The notes under the pieces are model-generated. The model saw only the letters and a list, made by a program, of their open reading frames with translations. It was not told where the DNA came from and did not search any database. This document shows, one piece after another, positions 9,996-21,315 of a stretch of DNA of 42,186 nucleotides. The position numbers were made by a program, and so were the translations under genes. The stretch's first letter is position 1; each line of letters opens with the position of its first letter. Source of the DNA: Glycomyces albidus (GTDB lineage Bacteria > Actinomycetota > Actinomycetes > Mycobacteriales > Micromonosporaceae); contig NZ_WIAO01000039.1 in the NCBI RefSeq assembly GCF_009451885.1, forward strand, positions 1 to 42,186, in the 5' to 3' direction.

Positions 9996-11099
9996 CTACG
10001 AGGCGGTCGGGCTGGCCGGGGACTCCACCACGAGCGTGCCGTCGATGATCTGCTGCTTGAGCGCCTCGACCTCGGCCTTGGTCTCCTCGGAGACCGCGTC
10101 CTCGAAGTCGTGGAACGGGGCGATGCCGACCCCGCCGTTCTCGAGCGTCCCGACGTAGGTGCCGTTGCCGGCCTCGTCGTCGTACGCGGCGAGCACCGCG
10201 TCGCGGACCGCGTTCGCGAGGCCCTTCTCGGCGGAGGTGATGAGCTCGGAGCCGTAGTCGGTGGACTCGTAGCCGTCGGTGTCGACCCAGATCGCGTTCA
10301 CCGCGTCGCCGGCCTCCTGGGCCGCCGTCAGCGCGCCGATGCCGGCGGGGCCGGCGACCGGGAAGAGGATGTCCGCGCCCTGCGAGATGAACGTGTCCGA
10401 GGTGCTCTTGCCGGCGGCCGCGTCCTCGAAGCTGTTGAGGAAGGTGCCGGTCTGCGCCTCGACGTCCCAGCCGAGGAGCTGCACGTCGGTGCCCTTGTCC
10501 TCGTTGTGCTTGGCGATGCCCTCGGCGAAGCCGTCCATGAAGATCGTCACCGGCGGGATCTGCATGCCGCCCCAGGTGGCGACGGTGCCCGTCTGGGTCT
10601 GCGCGGCCGCGATGTAGCCGGCGAGGAACGCCGACTGGGCGGTGTCGAACTGGATGGAGTACACGTTGCCGACCTCGACCGGGGCGCCGGAGGCGTCGGA
10701 CGGGGTGCCGTCGACGATCGCGAAGCCGACGCCCTCGTTCGCCTGCGCGGCGGAGGTGACGTTCGCGGCCATGAGCCCGCCGACGCCGACGACGAACTCG
10801 CAGCCGTCGTCCACCGAGGCCTGCAGGTTCGGGTCGTAGTCGTCGGGGTTCGACGACTCCTTGTAGGTGACCTCGATGTCCGAGTTCTCGTCCGCGGCCG
10901 CCTCCATGCCCGCCCAGGCGGACTCGTTGAACGACTTGTCGTCGATGCCGCCCGAGTCGGTGACCATGCAGGCCTGGAACGAGGCGTCGGCGTTGTCGCC
11001 GCCGTTCGAGTCGGACGGTGCTTCGCCGCAGGCGGCGAGAGCGGCGAGGCCCACGGCGGAGAAGCCCGCCAGGGCCAGCTTGAACGGCTTGACAGCCAT
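9996..11099 (-). CDS. BMP-family nucleoside-binding lipoprotein
   Basis: Substrate-binding protein of the importer (BmpA/PnrA/Med family, PF02608), 367 residues. Signal peptide MAVKPFKLALAGFSAVGLAA leads to the lipobox LAAC with Cys24, so the mature protein is anchored outside the membrane by lipid. The mature part starts with an Asp/Ser linker, then CMVTDSGGIDDKSFNESAW, the classic start of the BMP domain. ATG at 11099 is chosen for AAAGGAG 7 bases upstream and for placing the signal peptide at the N-terminus; the open frame continues upstream without these. Known relatives bind purine or other nucleosides; neighbouring cdd and deoA suggest a pyrimidine component. Confidence 0.93.
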   Translation of the reverse strand: MAVKPFKLALAGFSAVGLAALAACGEAPSDSNGGDNADASFQACMVTDSGGIDDKSFNESAWAGMEAAADENSDIEVTYKESSNPDDYDPNLQASVDDGCEFVVGVGGLMAANVTSAAQANEGVGFAIVDGTPSDASGAPVEVGNVYSIQFDTAQSAFLAGYIAAAQTQTGTVATWGGMQIPPVTIFMDGFAEGIAKHNEDKGTDVQLLGWDVEAQTGTFLNSFEDAAAGKSTSDTFISQGADILFPVAGPAGIGALTAAQEAGDAVNAIWVDTDGYESTDYGSELITSAEKGLANAVRDAVLAAYDDEAGNGTYVGTLENGGVGIAPFHDFEDAVSEETKAEVEALKQQIIDGTLVVESPASPTAS

Positions 11100-11182
11100 T
11101 GCGGTCTCCTTTGACGATTCAAGGGGGTAAGTCGATACCCGCCTAATCATGGCCGCACTCGCGGGCCTCCGACACTGTCCTT

Positions 11183-11221
11183 GATGATTTCGTTACCGAA
11201 ACATCCTATGACTGAGACCAG
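11183..11221 (-). promoter_or_regulatory. Putative promoter and overlapping palindromic operator of the nucleoside operon
   Basis: On the minus strand a TAGGAT hexamer (11203-11208) is a good actinobacterial -10 box; no clear -35 is seen. Directly downstream, over the expected transcription start, lies the palindrome GATG-A-TTTCG-TTAC-CGAAA-CATC (11183-11205). The layout suggests a repressor site. No local regulator gene accompanies it, so the protein is unknown (LacI-, GntR- or DeoR-type are possible). Confidence 0.5.
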
Positions 11222-11312
11222 GAGTGAACTGGTGTTTCGCCGCTACTACGGCGGCATTGCAGCTCCGCGCGGGCCGGAACGGCCCCAACCGGAGTGAATC
11301 CCCGCGGATCCG

Positions 11313-11660
11313 TCACTGCCAGAAGACGGCGACGCCCGCGGTGACCGCGATGAGCGCACCGGTGGCCCAGAAGTGCCCCGCCGCGACCCTTTCACGCTTC
11401 TTCCACACTGGAATCGCGATCATGACCGCGAGCAGCAGCGCGAGCAGGAACTTCACGCCGAGCTTCGCGTGGTTCGCGTCCCCTTCGGCGCTCGCGAGGC
11501 CGTAGAGGACGATCCCGGTGGCGAGCTGCGTCGCGACGCCGTAGAGCATCGCCGTGTTGCAGTTGAACTTGCCTGAGAGCCACGACACCAGCCAGCCGCC
11601 GAAGACCGCGGCGAAGCCGAGCAGGTGGAGGTAGCGCAGCAGCAGGTGCACGAAATCCAT
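11313..11660 (-). CDS. Small four-helix membrane protein of unknown function
   Basis: A 115-residue, almost entirely hydrophobic protein with four predicted helices: LLLRYLHLLGFAAVFGGWLV, TAMLYGVATQLATGIVLYG, LGVKFLLALLLAVMIAIPVW and FWATGALIAVTAGVAVFWQ. A short positively charged loop (KKRERV) separates helices 3 and 4. The first helix carries a His (YLHLLGF) as in many small actinobacterial membrane proteins. ATG at 11660 has no ribosome site but follows an AATACT -10-like box by about 8 bases, so it may be leaderless. No family function is recognised. It is transcribed towards the nucleoside operon but separated from it by the latter's promoter. Confidence 0.75.
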   Translation of the reverse strand: MDFVHLLLRYLHLLGFAAVFGGWLVSWLSGKFNCNTAMLYGVATQLATGIVLYGLASAEGDANHAKLGVKFLLALLLAVMIAIPVWKKRERVAAGHFWATGALIAVTAGVAVFWQ

Positions 11661-11804
11661 GCCGCGGAGTATTCCAGAGTGCGGGAGCGGTGACCCTACT
11701 GCGCCGCCGGTCCCGCAGCCGCTGTCACAGCGGGCCGCGGTCGGCCGGCGTCTGCGCATCCGGGGGCCGGTCGCGTCGAGGGCGCGGAGACGGCGGCGCG
11801 GTTC

Positions 11805-11846
11805 GGGACGGCGGCCCGGACCGCGATCGATCCGGGCCGCCGTCCC
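11805..11846 (-). terminator. Terminator hairpin after galK
   Basis: A perfect 16-bp stem (GGGACGGCGGCCCGGA with its complement) and a 10-base loop begin 7 bases past the galK stop. It closes the galactose operon. Confidence 0.8.
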
Positions 11847-11852
11847 GTGCGC

Positions 11853-12998
<1,146 letters not shown>

Positions 12999-13037
12999 GG
13001 CGTGTGTTTCCGGTTCGGGTGGTGGGCGGACGGGGCG

Positions 13038-14009
13038 CTACCGGCGGGCATGCCGGTAGTACTCCCAGGCGTCGGCGACCATGCGGTCGAGGCTGTCGCG
13101 GCTGGGCTTCCAGCCGAGTTCGGTCCTCGCGCGCTCGGCGGAGGCGACGAGCTCGGCGGGGTCGCCCGCGCGGCGCGGGCCCACGACCACCGGGAAGTCG
13201 GCGCCGGTCACCTTCTTAACGGTGGCGACGACCTCTTTATTCGAGAAGCCGTTGCCGTTGCCGAGGTTGTAGATCTTGTGGGCGCCGGGCTCGGCGGCGG
13301 TGAGGGCGAGCAGGTGGGCCTCGGCGAGGTCGGCGACGTGGATGTAGTCGCGGATGCAGGTCCCGTCGGGCGTCGGGTAGTCGTCGCCGAAGATCGCGAA
13401 CGAGTCGCGGCGGCCGGTGGCGGCGTCGAAGGCGATCGGGATGATGTGGGTCTCGGGCTCGTGGTTCTCGCCGTGCCAGACGCCGGAGCGGTCGCGGTAG
13501 GCGCCGACGACGTTGAAGTAGCGCAGGGAGACCGCGGCGAGGCCGTGCGCGGTGGCCTCGGACTGGATGGCCATGTCGCTGGAGAGCTTCGTGGCGCCGT
13601 AGGTGGAGGTGGGGGCCTTGGCGGCCTCCTCCTTGATGGGGACCTCGACCGGGTTGCCGTAGACGGCCGCGGTGGAGGAGAACACGAGGGTGCGGACGCC
13701 GGCCTCGCGCATGGCGGCGAGGAGGGCGAACGTGCCGTTGGTGTTGGCCTCCCAGTAGATCTCGGGCTTCTCCATGGACTCGCCGGCGGCGATGAGGCCG
13801 GCGAAGTGGAGGACGCCGTCGAAGGAGCCGTCGAGGACCTCGGCGACCCGCTGGACGGGCTTTCGGACGAGTTCGGCGCCGGCCGGGACGCGCTCGGCGG
13901 CTCCGGTCGAGCAGTCGTCGAGGACGACGACGTCGTGGCCCGCTTCGAGCAGCATGGTGGCGACGATCGAGCCGATGTAGCCGGCGCCGCCGGTCACGAG
14001 GTATTTCAC
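13038..14009 (-). CDS. galE: UDP-glucose 4-epimerase
   Basis: Interconverts UDP-galactose and UDP-glucose with bound NAD. Extended SDR enzyme of 323 residues. The N-terminal NAD motif is TGGAGYIGS (6-14), the catalytic Tyr-Lys pair is in STYGATKLSSD, and FSSTAAVYG is the Ser/Thr active-site strand. The start is GTG at 14009, sharing GTGA with the galT stop, with AGGGGG just upstream, so galT and galE are translationally coupled. The frame is open upstream, but family alignment fixes this start because VKYLVTGGAG is the standard beginning. Confidence 0.96.
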   Translation of the reverse strand: MKYLVTGGAGYIGSIVATMLLEAGHDVVVLDDCSTGAAERVPAGAELVRKPVQRVAEVLDGSFDGVLHFAGLIAAGESMEKPEIYWEANTNGTFALLAAMREAGVRTLVFSSTAAVYGNPVEVPIKEEAAKAPTSTYGATKLSSDMAIQSEATAHGLAAVSLRYFNVVGAYRDRSGVWHGENHEPETHIIPIAFDAATGRRDSFAIFGDDYPTPDGTCIRDYIHVADLAEAHLLALTAAEPGAHKIYNLGNGNGFSNKEVVATVKKVTGADFPVVVGPRRAGDPAELVASAERARTELGWKPSRDSLDRMVADAWEYYRHARR

Positions 14010-15108
14010 AGTGCCCCCTTGGTACTGGACTTCTTCAGGATCTCCGCGGCCGTCTCGGGTCCGAGGTCGTGGACCCATCCGCCCATGACGGATTCCGAGG
14101 ACGCCAGGAACTTCACTCTGCCGGGGCCGCGGCGGATGGAGACGAGTTCGAGGCGCAGGCGCCCGAACTCGCGGTCCTCGCCGACCGGGGCCTGGTGCCA
14201 GCCGGCCATGTACGGCATCGGCTCGCCGGGGTAGGCGGCGTCGCAGCGTTTGAGGACGTCGAGGTAGAGCGGCGCGAACGCGTCGATGTGCGCGTCGGGC
14301 AGCTCGGTGAGGTCCGCGAAGCGCCCGTTCGGGTAGATGTGGACTTCGAAGGGCCAGCGGGCCGCGTACGGGGTGAAGGCGATCCAGTGGTCGTTCTCGG
14401 CGATGACGCGGGGGCCGGTGCGCTCGGACTCGATGATGTCGTCGAACAGGTCGCGGCCGGTCGCGGCGCGGTGGCGCTTGTTCGCGTCGAGGTGCTTGCG
14501 GGTCTGCGGGGTGGTGTACGGGTAGCCGTAGATCTGCCCGTGCGGGTGGTGGAGGGTCACGCCGATCTCGACGCCGCGGTTCTCGAAGCAGAAGACCTGG
14601 GCCACGTCGCCGCGGGCGGACAGGTCGGCGGTGCGCTGGGCGAGGGCCCGCACGATGAGCGCGACCCGCTCGGGGCCCAGGTCCACCAGGGAGGAGTCGT
14701 GGTCGTCGGAGAAGCAGACGACCTCGCACCGGCCCGAGGCCGGCGCCGCGTTCTCCATGCCGGTGACCTCGGCCGGCGGGAGCGGGCCGGGTTCGCCGTA
14801 GCCGCCGAAGGACGGGAAGCGGTTCTCGAAGACCGCGACCTCGTAGTCGGGGGCGGGGACCTCGGTCAGCTCGTGGCCGTCGGAGGGGCACAGCGGGCAG
14901 GCGACGGGCAGCATGGGGCGGTTGGACCGCCCGGCGGAGACGGCCACCCACTCGTCGCGGAGGACGTCGTACCGGATCTCCCCGGCGCTGACCCGGTCGC
15001 CCAGGTCGCGCTTGTCGGCGAAGGAGGCGCGGCCGGCGTCCGGCGCGGTGTTGAAGTAGAGGATCTGGCGGCCGTCGGCGAGGCTGCCGGACTCCATGTG
15101 GAACGGTG

Positions 15109-15112
<4 letters not shown>
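14006..15112 (-). CDS. galT: Galactose-1-phosphate uridylyltransferase
   Basis: Transfers UMP from UDP-glucose to galactose-1-phosphate. HIT-superfamily enzyme, 368 residues. The active site HPHGQIYGYP contains the nucleophilic His. CPLCPSD (72-78) supplies two zinc ligands, and NRFPSFGGYGE is also typical. The C-terminal domain holds MAGWHQAP and RLELVSIRR. ATG at 15112 overlaps the regulator stop as ATGA. All three Leloir enzymes and their probable regulator are therefore made from one transcript. Confidence 0.96.
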
Positions 15113-17106
<1,994 letters not shown>

Positions 17107-17107
<1 letters not shown>

Positions 17108-17727
17108 TGGATGCGGCGGCGCCTGCACCCGTCGGGAAGTCGCCGACCGTGACCGTGGGCGTCGCCATCCCGGTGCCCGCGCCCTGGGGCGACCTCCTGG
17201 ACCGGGTCCGGATCGCCTCCGGCGACCCGCTCGGCGGGATCGTCCCGGCGCACCTGACGCTGCTGGGGCCCACCGAGATGCCCAGGGCCGTCCTGCCGGA
17301 CTTCAGCGCCCACCTGGCGTCGGTGGCCGAGGGCTGCCCGCCGTTCGACCTGCACCTGCGCGGCACCGGGTCGTTCCGGCCGGTGACCGAGGTCGTCTTC
17401 GTCGCCGTCGTCGACGGCATCGCGGTCTGCGAGCAGCTCGAGGCGGCCATCCGCCGCGGCCCGGCCGGGCGCGAGCGCAGCTTCCCGTACCACCCGCACA
17501 TCACCATCGCCCACAACGTGAGCACCGAGGCGCTCGACCGGGCCTTCACCGCCCTGGCCGGCTTCGAGGCGAAGTTCCGCGTCGAGTCCTTCACGCTCTA
17601 CACGCACCCGAACCCGGGGGCCTGGACCTTCGAGACCCTCGCGGGGGCCCCGGTCCCGTGGACCCCGAGGGCGGTGTTCCCGCTCGGCGGCGGCAACGCG
17701 ATGCGGGGCGGACTCCCGAAGGCCTGA
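17107..17727 (+). CDS. 2'-5' RNA ligase / 2H phosphoesterase family protein
   Basis: A 206-residue protein with two H-x-T motifs, H49-L-T51 (in PAHLTLLGP) and H131-I-T133 (in YHPHITIAH). These define the 2H phosphoesterase superfamily, whose members cleave or ligate 2',3'-cyclic or 2'-5' bonds in RNA or nucleotides. Spacing and length agree with the LigT-like branch. GTG at 17107 overlaps the trpS stop by one base (TAGTG), so it is translationally coupled to a tRNA synthetase; a role in RNA repair or processing is an inference. The exact substrate is unknown. Confidence 0.85.
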
Positions 17728-17749
17728 GGGCGCGCGCCGGGCACGGCTC

Positions 17750-17795
17750 AGCCGCCGGAGATCGTCCGGCGGCTCGCTGCCCGGCGGCTCGCTGC
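17750..17795. terminator. Hairpin and 15-bp tandem duplication between convergent genes
   Basis: A 10-bp stem (AGCCGCCGGA with its complement, loop GATCG) at 17750-17774 lies between the 2H gene and the convergent zinc-ribbon gene and can serve both. CCGGCGGCTCGCTGC is then duplicated exactly at 17766-17780 and 17781-17795. Confidence 0.6.
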
Positions 17796-17805
17796 GCGGC
17801 GACCG

Positions 17806-18195
17806 CTAGAAGTCGAAGAGGTCCTCGAAGACGCTCTTGCGCTTCTTCTTCTTGTAGTGGTAGTCGTCGCCGTGGTGGCGGCGGTCGTCGTAGTGCGAGT
17901 CGCGGCGCCGGTCGTCGTAGCGCCGGTCGTCGTACCGCCGGTCATCGCGGCGGTCGTCGTAGCGGGGCTCGCGCGGCGGCGGACCGGCGGGCGCCGCAGC
18001 GGCCGCGGGCGGTGCAGCGTGGAACTGCGACTCGAAATTCATCAGGTGCTCGAGCTCGCCCCGGTCGAGGAAGATGCCCTTGCACTCGGAGCACTGCTCC
18101 ACGACCACGCCGTTGCGCTCGTACTGATTCATCGGATTCTGACATTTCGGACACAGCATCTGCATCATGACATCAACATATCGTGGATCGGCCAT
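17806..18195 (-). CDS. Zinc-ribbon (zf-TFIIB) protein with a charged YDDRR-repeat tail
   Basis: 129 residues. The N-terminal zinc ribbon has C15-x2-C18 and C35-x2-C38 and the typical ending KGIFLDRGELEHLM, which places it in the TFIIB-type zinc-ribbon family (PF13453). An Ala/Pro linker follows, then imperfect repeats of RYDDRR/DDRRYDDRR, a His/Tyr stretch, KKKKRK and an acidic aromatic end VFEDLFDF. The family is common and functionally uncharacterised. The start is uncertain: ATG at 18195 has no ribosome site, and ATGs at 18168 or 18159 would begin almost at the zinc ribbon. Confidence 0.8.
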   Translation of the reverse strand: MADPRYVDVMMQMLCPKCQNPMNQYERNGVVVEQCSECKGIFLDRGELEHLMNFESQFHAAPPAAAAAPAGPPPREPRYDDRRDDRRYDDRRYDDRRRDSHYDDRRHHGDDYHYKKKKRKSVFEDLFDF

Positions 18196-18253
18196 GCATG
18201 CCCAACCAGAACCGGGCGGCTCACCTGTGAGTTCTCACAGCAAGAACACGGCG

Positions 18254-18285
18254 AGGGCCGCACCGGAGGAGTCCGGTGCGGCCCT
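18254..18285 (-). terminator. Terminator hairpin after purH
   Basis: A perfect 14-bp stem (AGGGCCGCACCGGA and complement) with loop GGAG begins 15 bases after the purH stop. Confidence 0.8.
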
Positions 18286-18299
18286 GCGCAGCTTGACGC

Positions 18300-19841
18300 C
18301 TAGTGGGTGAAGTGCCGTGTGCCGGTGAGGTACATCGTGATGCCGGCTTCCTTCGCGGCGGCGATGACCGCTTCGTCGCGGAGCGAGCCGCCGGGCTGGA
18401 CCACGGCCTTGACGCCGGCGTCGATGAGGATCTGGAGGCCGTCGGGGAACGGGAAGAACGCGTCGGAGGACGCGACCGATCCGGCCGCGCGCTCGGCGCC
18501 GGCCCGTTCGACCGCGAGCTTCGCGGAGTCGACGCGGTTGACCTGGCCCATGCCGACGCCCACGGAGGCGCCGCCTGAGGCGAGGAGGATCGCGTTGGAC
18601 TTCACGGAGCGGACGGCGCGCCAGGCGAACTCGAGGTCGGCGAGGGTCGCCGCGTCGACGGGCTCGCCGGTGGCGATGGTCCAGTTCGCGGGGTCGTCGC
18701 CGTCGGCGTCGATCCGGTCGGGCCGCTGGACGAGCAGGCCGCCGGAGATCGGCTTGAGTTCGAGGCCGGCGGGCGCCCACGCGGGGGCGCGCAGAATCCG
18801 CAGGTTCTTCTTCGCCGACAGGATCGCGACCGCTTCGTCGGTGAACGACGGCGCCACCACGACCTCGGTGAAGATCTCGGCGATCTGGGCCGCGGCCTCG
18901 GCGTCGACCTCGGCGTTCGCGGCGATGACGCCGCCGAAGGCGCTCAGCGGGTCGCACGCGTGGGCCTTGCGGTGGGCCTCGGCGATCGTCGCGCCGACGG
19001 CGATGCCGCACGGGTTCGCGTGCTTGATGACCGCCACGGCCGGCGCGTCGAAGTCGTGCGCGGCGCGCCAGGCGGCGTCGGCGTCGGTGTAGTTGTTGAA
19101 GCTCATGGCCTTGCCGTGGAGCTGCTCGGCCTGCGCGAGCCCGGGCGCGCCGGGGACCGCGTAGACCGCGGCGTCCTGGTGCGGGTTCTCGCCGTAGCGC
19201 AGGTCCGCGAGCTTGGCGGCCGGGAGGGCAGTGAAGTCGCCCAGGCCCTCGGACGCCTGCTCGGCGAGCCAGGACGCGACGGCCGAGTCGTAGGTCGCCA
19301 GGTGCGCGAACGCCTTGGCGGCCAAGCGGAGCCGCTGCTCGGCGGTGGTGCCCTCGGTGGCGGCCTCGCGGATCCACGAGTAGTCGGCCGGGTCGACGAC
19401 GACCGCGACGTTCGCGTGGTTCTTGGCGGCGCCGCGGACCATGGAGGGCCCGCCGACGTCGATCTTCTCGACGATGTCGTCGAAGCCCGCACCGGAGGCG
19501 ACGGTCTGCTGGAACGGGTAGAGGTTGCCGACGAGCAGGTCGAACGCCTCGATGCCGAGCTCGGCGAGCTGCGCGCGGTGGGACTCGCGGCGGACGTCCG
19601 CGAGCATGCCGGCGTGGACCTTCGGGTGGAGGGTCTTGACGCGGTCGTCGAGGATCTCGGGGAACCCGGTCAGCTCCTCCACTTTGGTCACCGGGATGCC
19701 GGCGTCGGCGATCTTCGCGGCGGTCGACCCGGTGGAGACGAGTTCCACGCCCGCCTTGTCGAGTGCCGCGGCAAGTTCGATGATCCCGGTCTTGTCGTAG
19801 ACGGAGATGAGGGCTCGCTTGATGCGCTTCCGCTCGGACAT
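18300..19841 (-). CDS. purH: Bifunctional AICAR formyltransferase / IMP cyclohydrolase
   Basis: Catalyses the last two steps of de novo IMP synthesis. It has 513 residues, the normal length. The N-terminal cyclohydrolase has [17 protein letters not shown] and [19 protein letters not shown]. The C-terminal formyltransferase has [21 protein letters not shown], the catalytic VIKHANPCG, and [10 protein letters not shown] near the end. ATG at 19841 has AGGAG 11 bases upstream; the open frame further upstream is the riboswitch and is not translated as PurH. The ZTP riboswitch before it should switch expression on when the substrate AICAR/ZMP accumulates as ZTP under folate shortage. Confidence 0.97.
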   Translation of the reverse strand: MSERKRIKRALISVYDKTGIIELAAALDKAGVELVSTGSTAAKIADAGIPVTKVEELTGFPEILDDRVKTLHPKVHAGMLADVRRESHRAQLAELGIEAFDLLVGNLYPFQQTVASGAGFDDIVEKIDVGGPSMVRGAAKNHANVAVVVDPADYSWIREAATEGTTAEQRLRLAAKAFAHLATYDSAVASWLAEQASEGLGDFTALPAAKLADLRYGENPHQDAAVYAVPGAPGLAQAEQLHGKAMSFNNYTDADAAWRAAHDFDAPAVAVIKHANPCGIAVGATIAEAHRKAHACDPLSAFGGVIAANAEVDAEAAAQIAEIFTEVVVAPSFTDEAVAILSAKKNLRILRAPAWAPAGLELKPISGGLLVQRPDRIDADGDDPANWTIATGEPVDAATLADLEFAWRAVRSVKSNAILLASGGASVGVGMGQVNRVDSAKLAVERAGAERAAGSVASSDAFFPFPDGLQILIDAGVKAVVQPGGSLRDEAVIAAAKEAGITMYLTGTRHFTH

Positions 19842-19867
19842 GAATGCACTGCTCCTGATCGGGTAAT

Positions 19868-19955
19868 GACTGCGGCCCAGGCGTTCGACCGCAGTAACAG
19901 GTTCAGCAGTGCCGCTCCCCGGTGGTGCTCCACCTGCGAACGTCTCGAGGAGGCT
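19868..19955 (-). promoter_or_regulatory. ZTP (pfl) riboswitch upstream of purH
   Basis: On the minus strand the leader reads, in order, GACGTTCGCA, the hairpin GGTGGAGCACCACC (19921-19934), GGGGAGCG, a variable stretch, and a 3' hairpin ACTGCGG/CCGCAGT whose loop ends in CGCCTGGG (conserved CGCCTGGGC at 19875-19883). This order (GGTGG-N-CCACC, GGGGAGC, then the CGCCTGGGC pseudoknot arm) is the pfl/ZTP consensus as I know it, and purH is a leading target of that class. The leader ends about 25 bases before the start codon, near the ribosome site, so translational control is likely. Confidence 0.85.
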
Positions 19956-19960
19956 CCCCC

Positions 19961-20605
19961 TCAACAACGAGCTGCCCGGTCCGTGCCACGGGAAACCTCG
20001 AAAGACGTCACTCGCCAGTCGCGACCCGCCGAGCGTAACACGGTCGCCCCCGGTTCCGGCCCGACCGCCGCGCGTGCGCGAGACCGGCGCCACCACGGGC
20101 GCGACGCGAGCGCCGCCAGGACCGCGCCGACCGCGTTCATGAGCGCGTCGTCGACCGAGACCACCCGGCCGGTCAGGAGCGTGTACTGGAGGACCTCAAG
20201 CGCCGCGGCGGCCGCGACCGCCCCGGCCGCGACCGCGCCGAGCCCGATCGTGAACCGCACCGGCAGGAAGAACCCGGCGGCGGCGAACACGAACAGGTTC
20301 CCGGTCAACTGCTCGACGATGACCCGCGGCGAGGCGCCGACCAGGTCGGCGAGGTCCACGAACGGGACGAGCTGGACGGCGTTCGCGCCCTCGCGGGAGG
20401 TGAGGCCGAGGAACAGGAGCGGCACGGAGCCGGCGACCGCGCCGACCTCAGCGAGCGAGTCGAGCCAGGCGTCCCGCCGGGGCCGGCCGCGGCGGATGCG
20501 CCACGCGGCCAGCGCCCAGGCCGCGGCGAACGCGAGCGGCAGCAGCGCGAAGGAGACGGCGAGCGTGTTCGCTTCGAGGGCGTTGACGGCGAGGGGAGCG
20601 ATCAT
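19961..20605 (-). CDS. VanZ-like membrane protein
   Basis: 214 residues with about five membrane helices. The segment [14 protein letters not shown], then [26 protein letters not shown] and [17 protein letters not shown] matches the VanZ-like domain (PF04892): N-L-x-x-F-x-P and E-x-x-Q...D-D-x-x-N-x-x-G. VanZ confers low teicoplanin resistance, but most VanZ-like proteins have no known role. ATG at 20605 has no ribosome site, but TAGGGT lies 6 bases before it, suggesting a leaderless mRNA. The C-terminal 40 residues are basic and non-conserved, ending just before the purH riboswitch. Confidence 0.85.
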   Translation of the reverse strand: MIAPLAVNALEANTLAVSFALLPLAFAAAWALAAWRIRRGRPRRDAWLDSLAEVGAVAGSVPLLFLGLTSREGANAVQLVPFVDLADLVGASPRVIVEQLTGNLFVFAAAGFFLPVRFTIGLGAVAAGAVAAAAALEVLQYTLLTGRVVSVDDALMNAVGAVLAALASRPWWRRSRARAAVGPEPGATVLRSAGRDWRVTSFEVSRGTDRAARC

Positions 20606-20673
20606 GCAGCGACCCTAACCGCGGCCCGCGCAGGCCCGGCGGTCCGGGCACCGCGCGCGGGCGGTGATGCGGG

Positions 20674-21315
20674 TCAGCCGAGGACGACCCGGCGGCCTTC
20701 GACCTTCCAGCCGTCGCGGACCATGCGGCCGACGGACTCGACGAGCTGGGCCCGCTCGGCCTCCTTGATGCGCTCGGTCAGGGTCTCGACGGTGTCGTCG
20801 TCTTCGACGGGGACGGCGCACTGGGCCACGATCGGGCCCGTGTCGACGCCGGAGTCGCAGATGAAGAGGGTCGCGCCCGCGATCTTGACGCCCGCGGCGA
20901 GGGCCTCGCCGGGGCCGTTCATGCCGGGGAACGCCGGGAGCAGCGAGTTGTGGGTGTTGACGTAGCGGCCGGGGAACGCCTCGAGGAAGCGCGGGCCGCA
21001 GAGCTTGAGGAACCCGGCCGAGACGACGAGGTCGGGCTCGTAGGAGGCGACTTCGGCGGTGAGGGCGGCGTCCCACTCGTCGCGGGTCGCGTAGTCCTTG
21101 ACCTTGTGGACGAACGTCGGCACGCCGGCCTTGGCGGCGCGCTCGGCCCCGTAGGTGCCGTCGCGGTCGGCGCCGACGGCGACGACCTCGGCCCCGTAGG
21201 CCGGGTCGGCGCAGGCGTCGAGGAGGGCCTGGAGGTTCGAGCCGGAGCCGGAGACGAGGACGACGAGCCTCGCCGCGGCCGCGCCGGCGGGGCCGGGATT
21301 CTGCACAGCGGTCAC
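20674..21315 (-). CDS. purN: Phosphoribosylglycinamide formyltransferase
   Basis: Third step of purine synthesis: GAR to FGAR using 10-formyl-tetrahydrofolate. 213 residues. LVVLVSGSGSNLQALLDA is the phosphate-binding start, VSAGFLKLCGPRFLEAFPGR is conserved, and VNTHNSLLPAFPG carries the catalytic Asn and His. SGVDTGPIVAQ contains the catalytic Asp. Two positions look unusual: Asn in place of the common Pro in N-x-H-P-S-L-L-P, and Phe (ATLFICD) where most PurN proteins have a His. GTG at 21315 overlaps the preceding stop as GTGA. It is coupled to the PerM-like gene, as in other actinobacteria. Confidence 0.94.
   Translation of the reverse strand: MTAVQNPGPAGAAAARLVVLVSGSGSNLQALLDACADPAYGAEVVAVGADRDGTYGAERAAKAGVPTFVHKVKDYATRDEWDAALTAEVASYEPDLVVSAGFLKLCGPRFLEAFPGRYVNTHNSLLPAFPGMNGPGEALAAGVKIAGATLFICDSGVDTGPIVAQCAVPVEDDDTVETLTERIKEAERAQLVESVGRMVRDGWKVEGRRVVLG

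Noticed and set aside
5356..10048. Long plus-strand open frames opposite the nucleoside operon
   Set aside because: Asp/Glu/Arg/Gly/Val-rich shadow frames opposite well-identified transport genes; typical of high-GC antisense.
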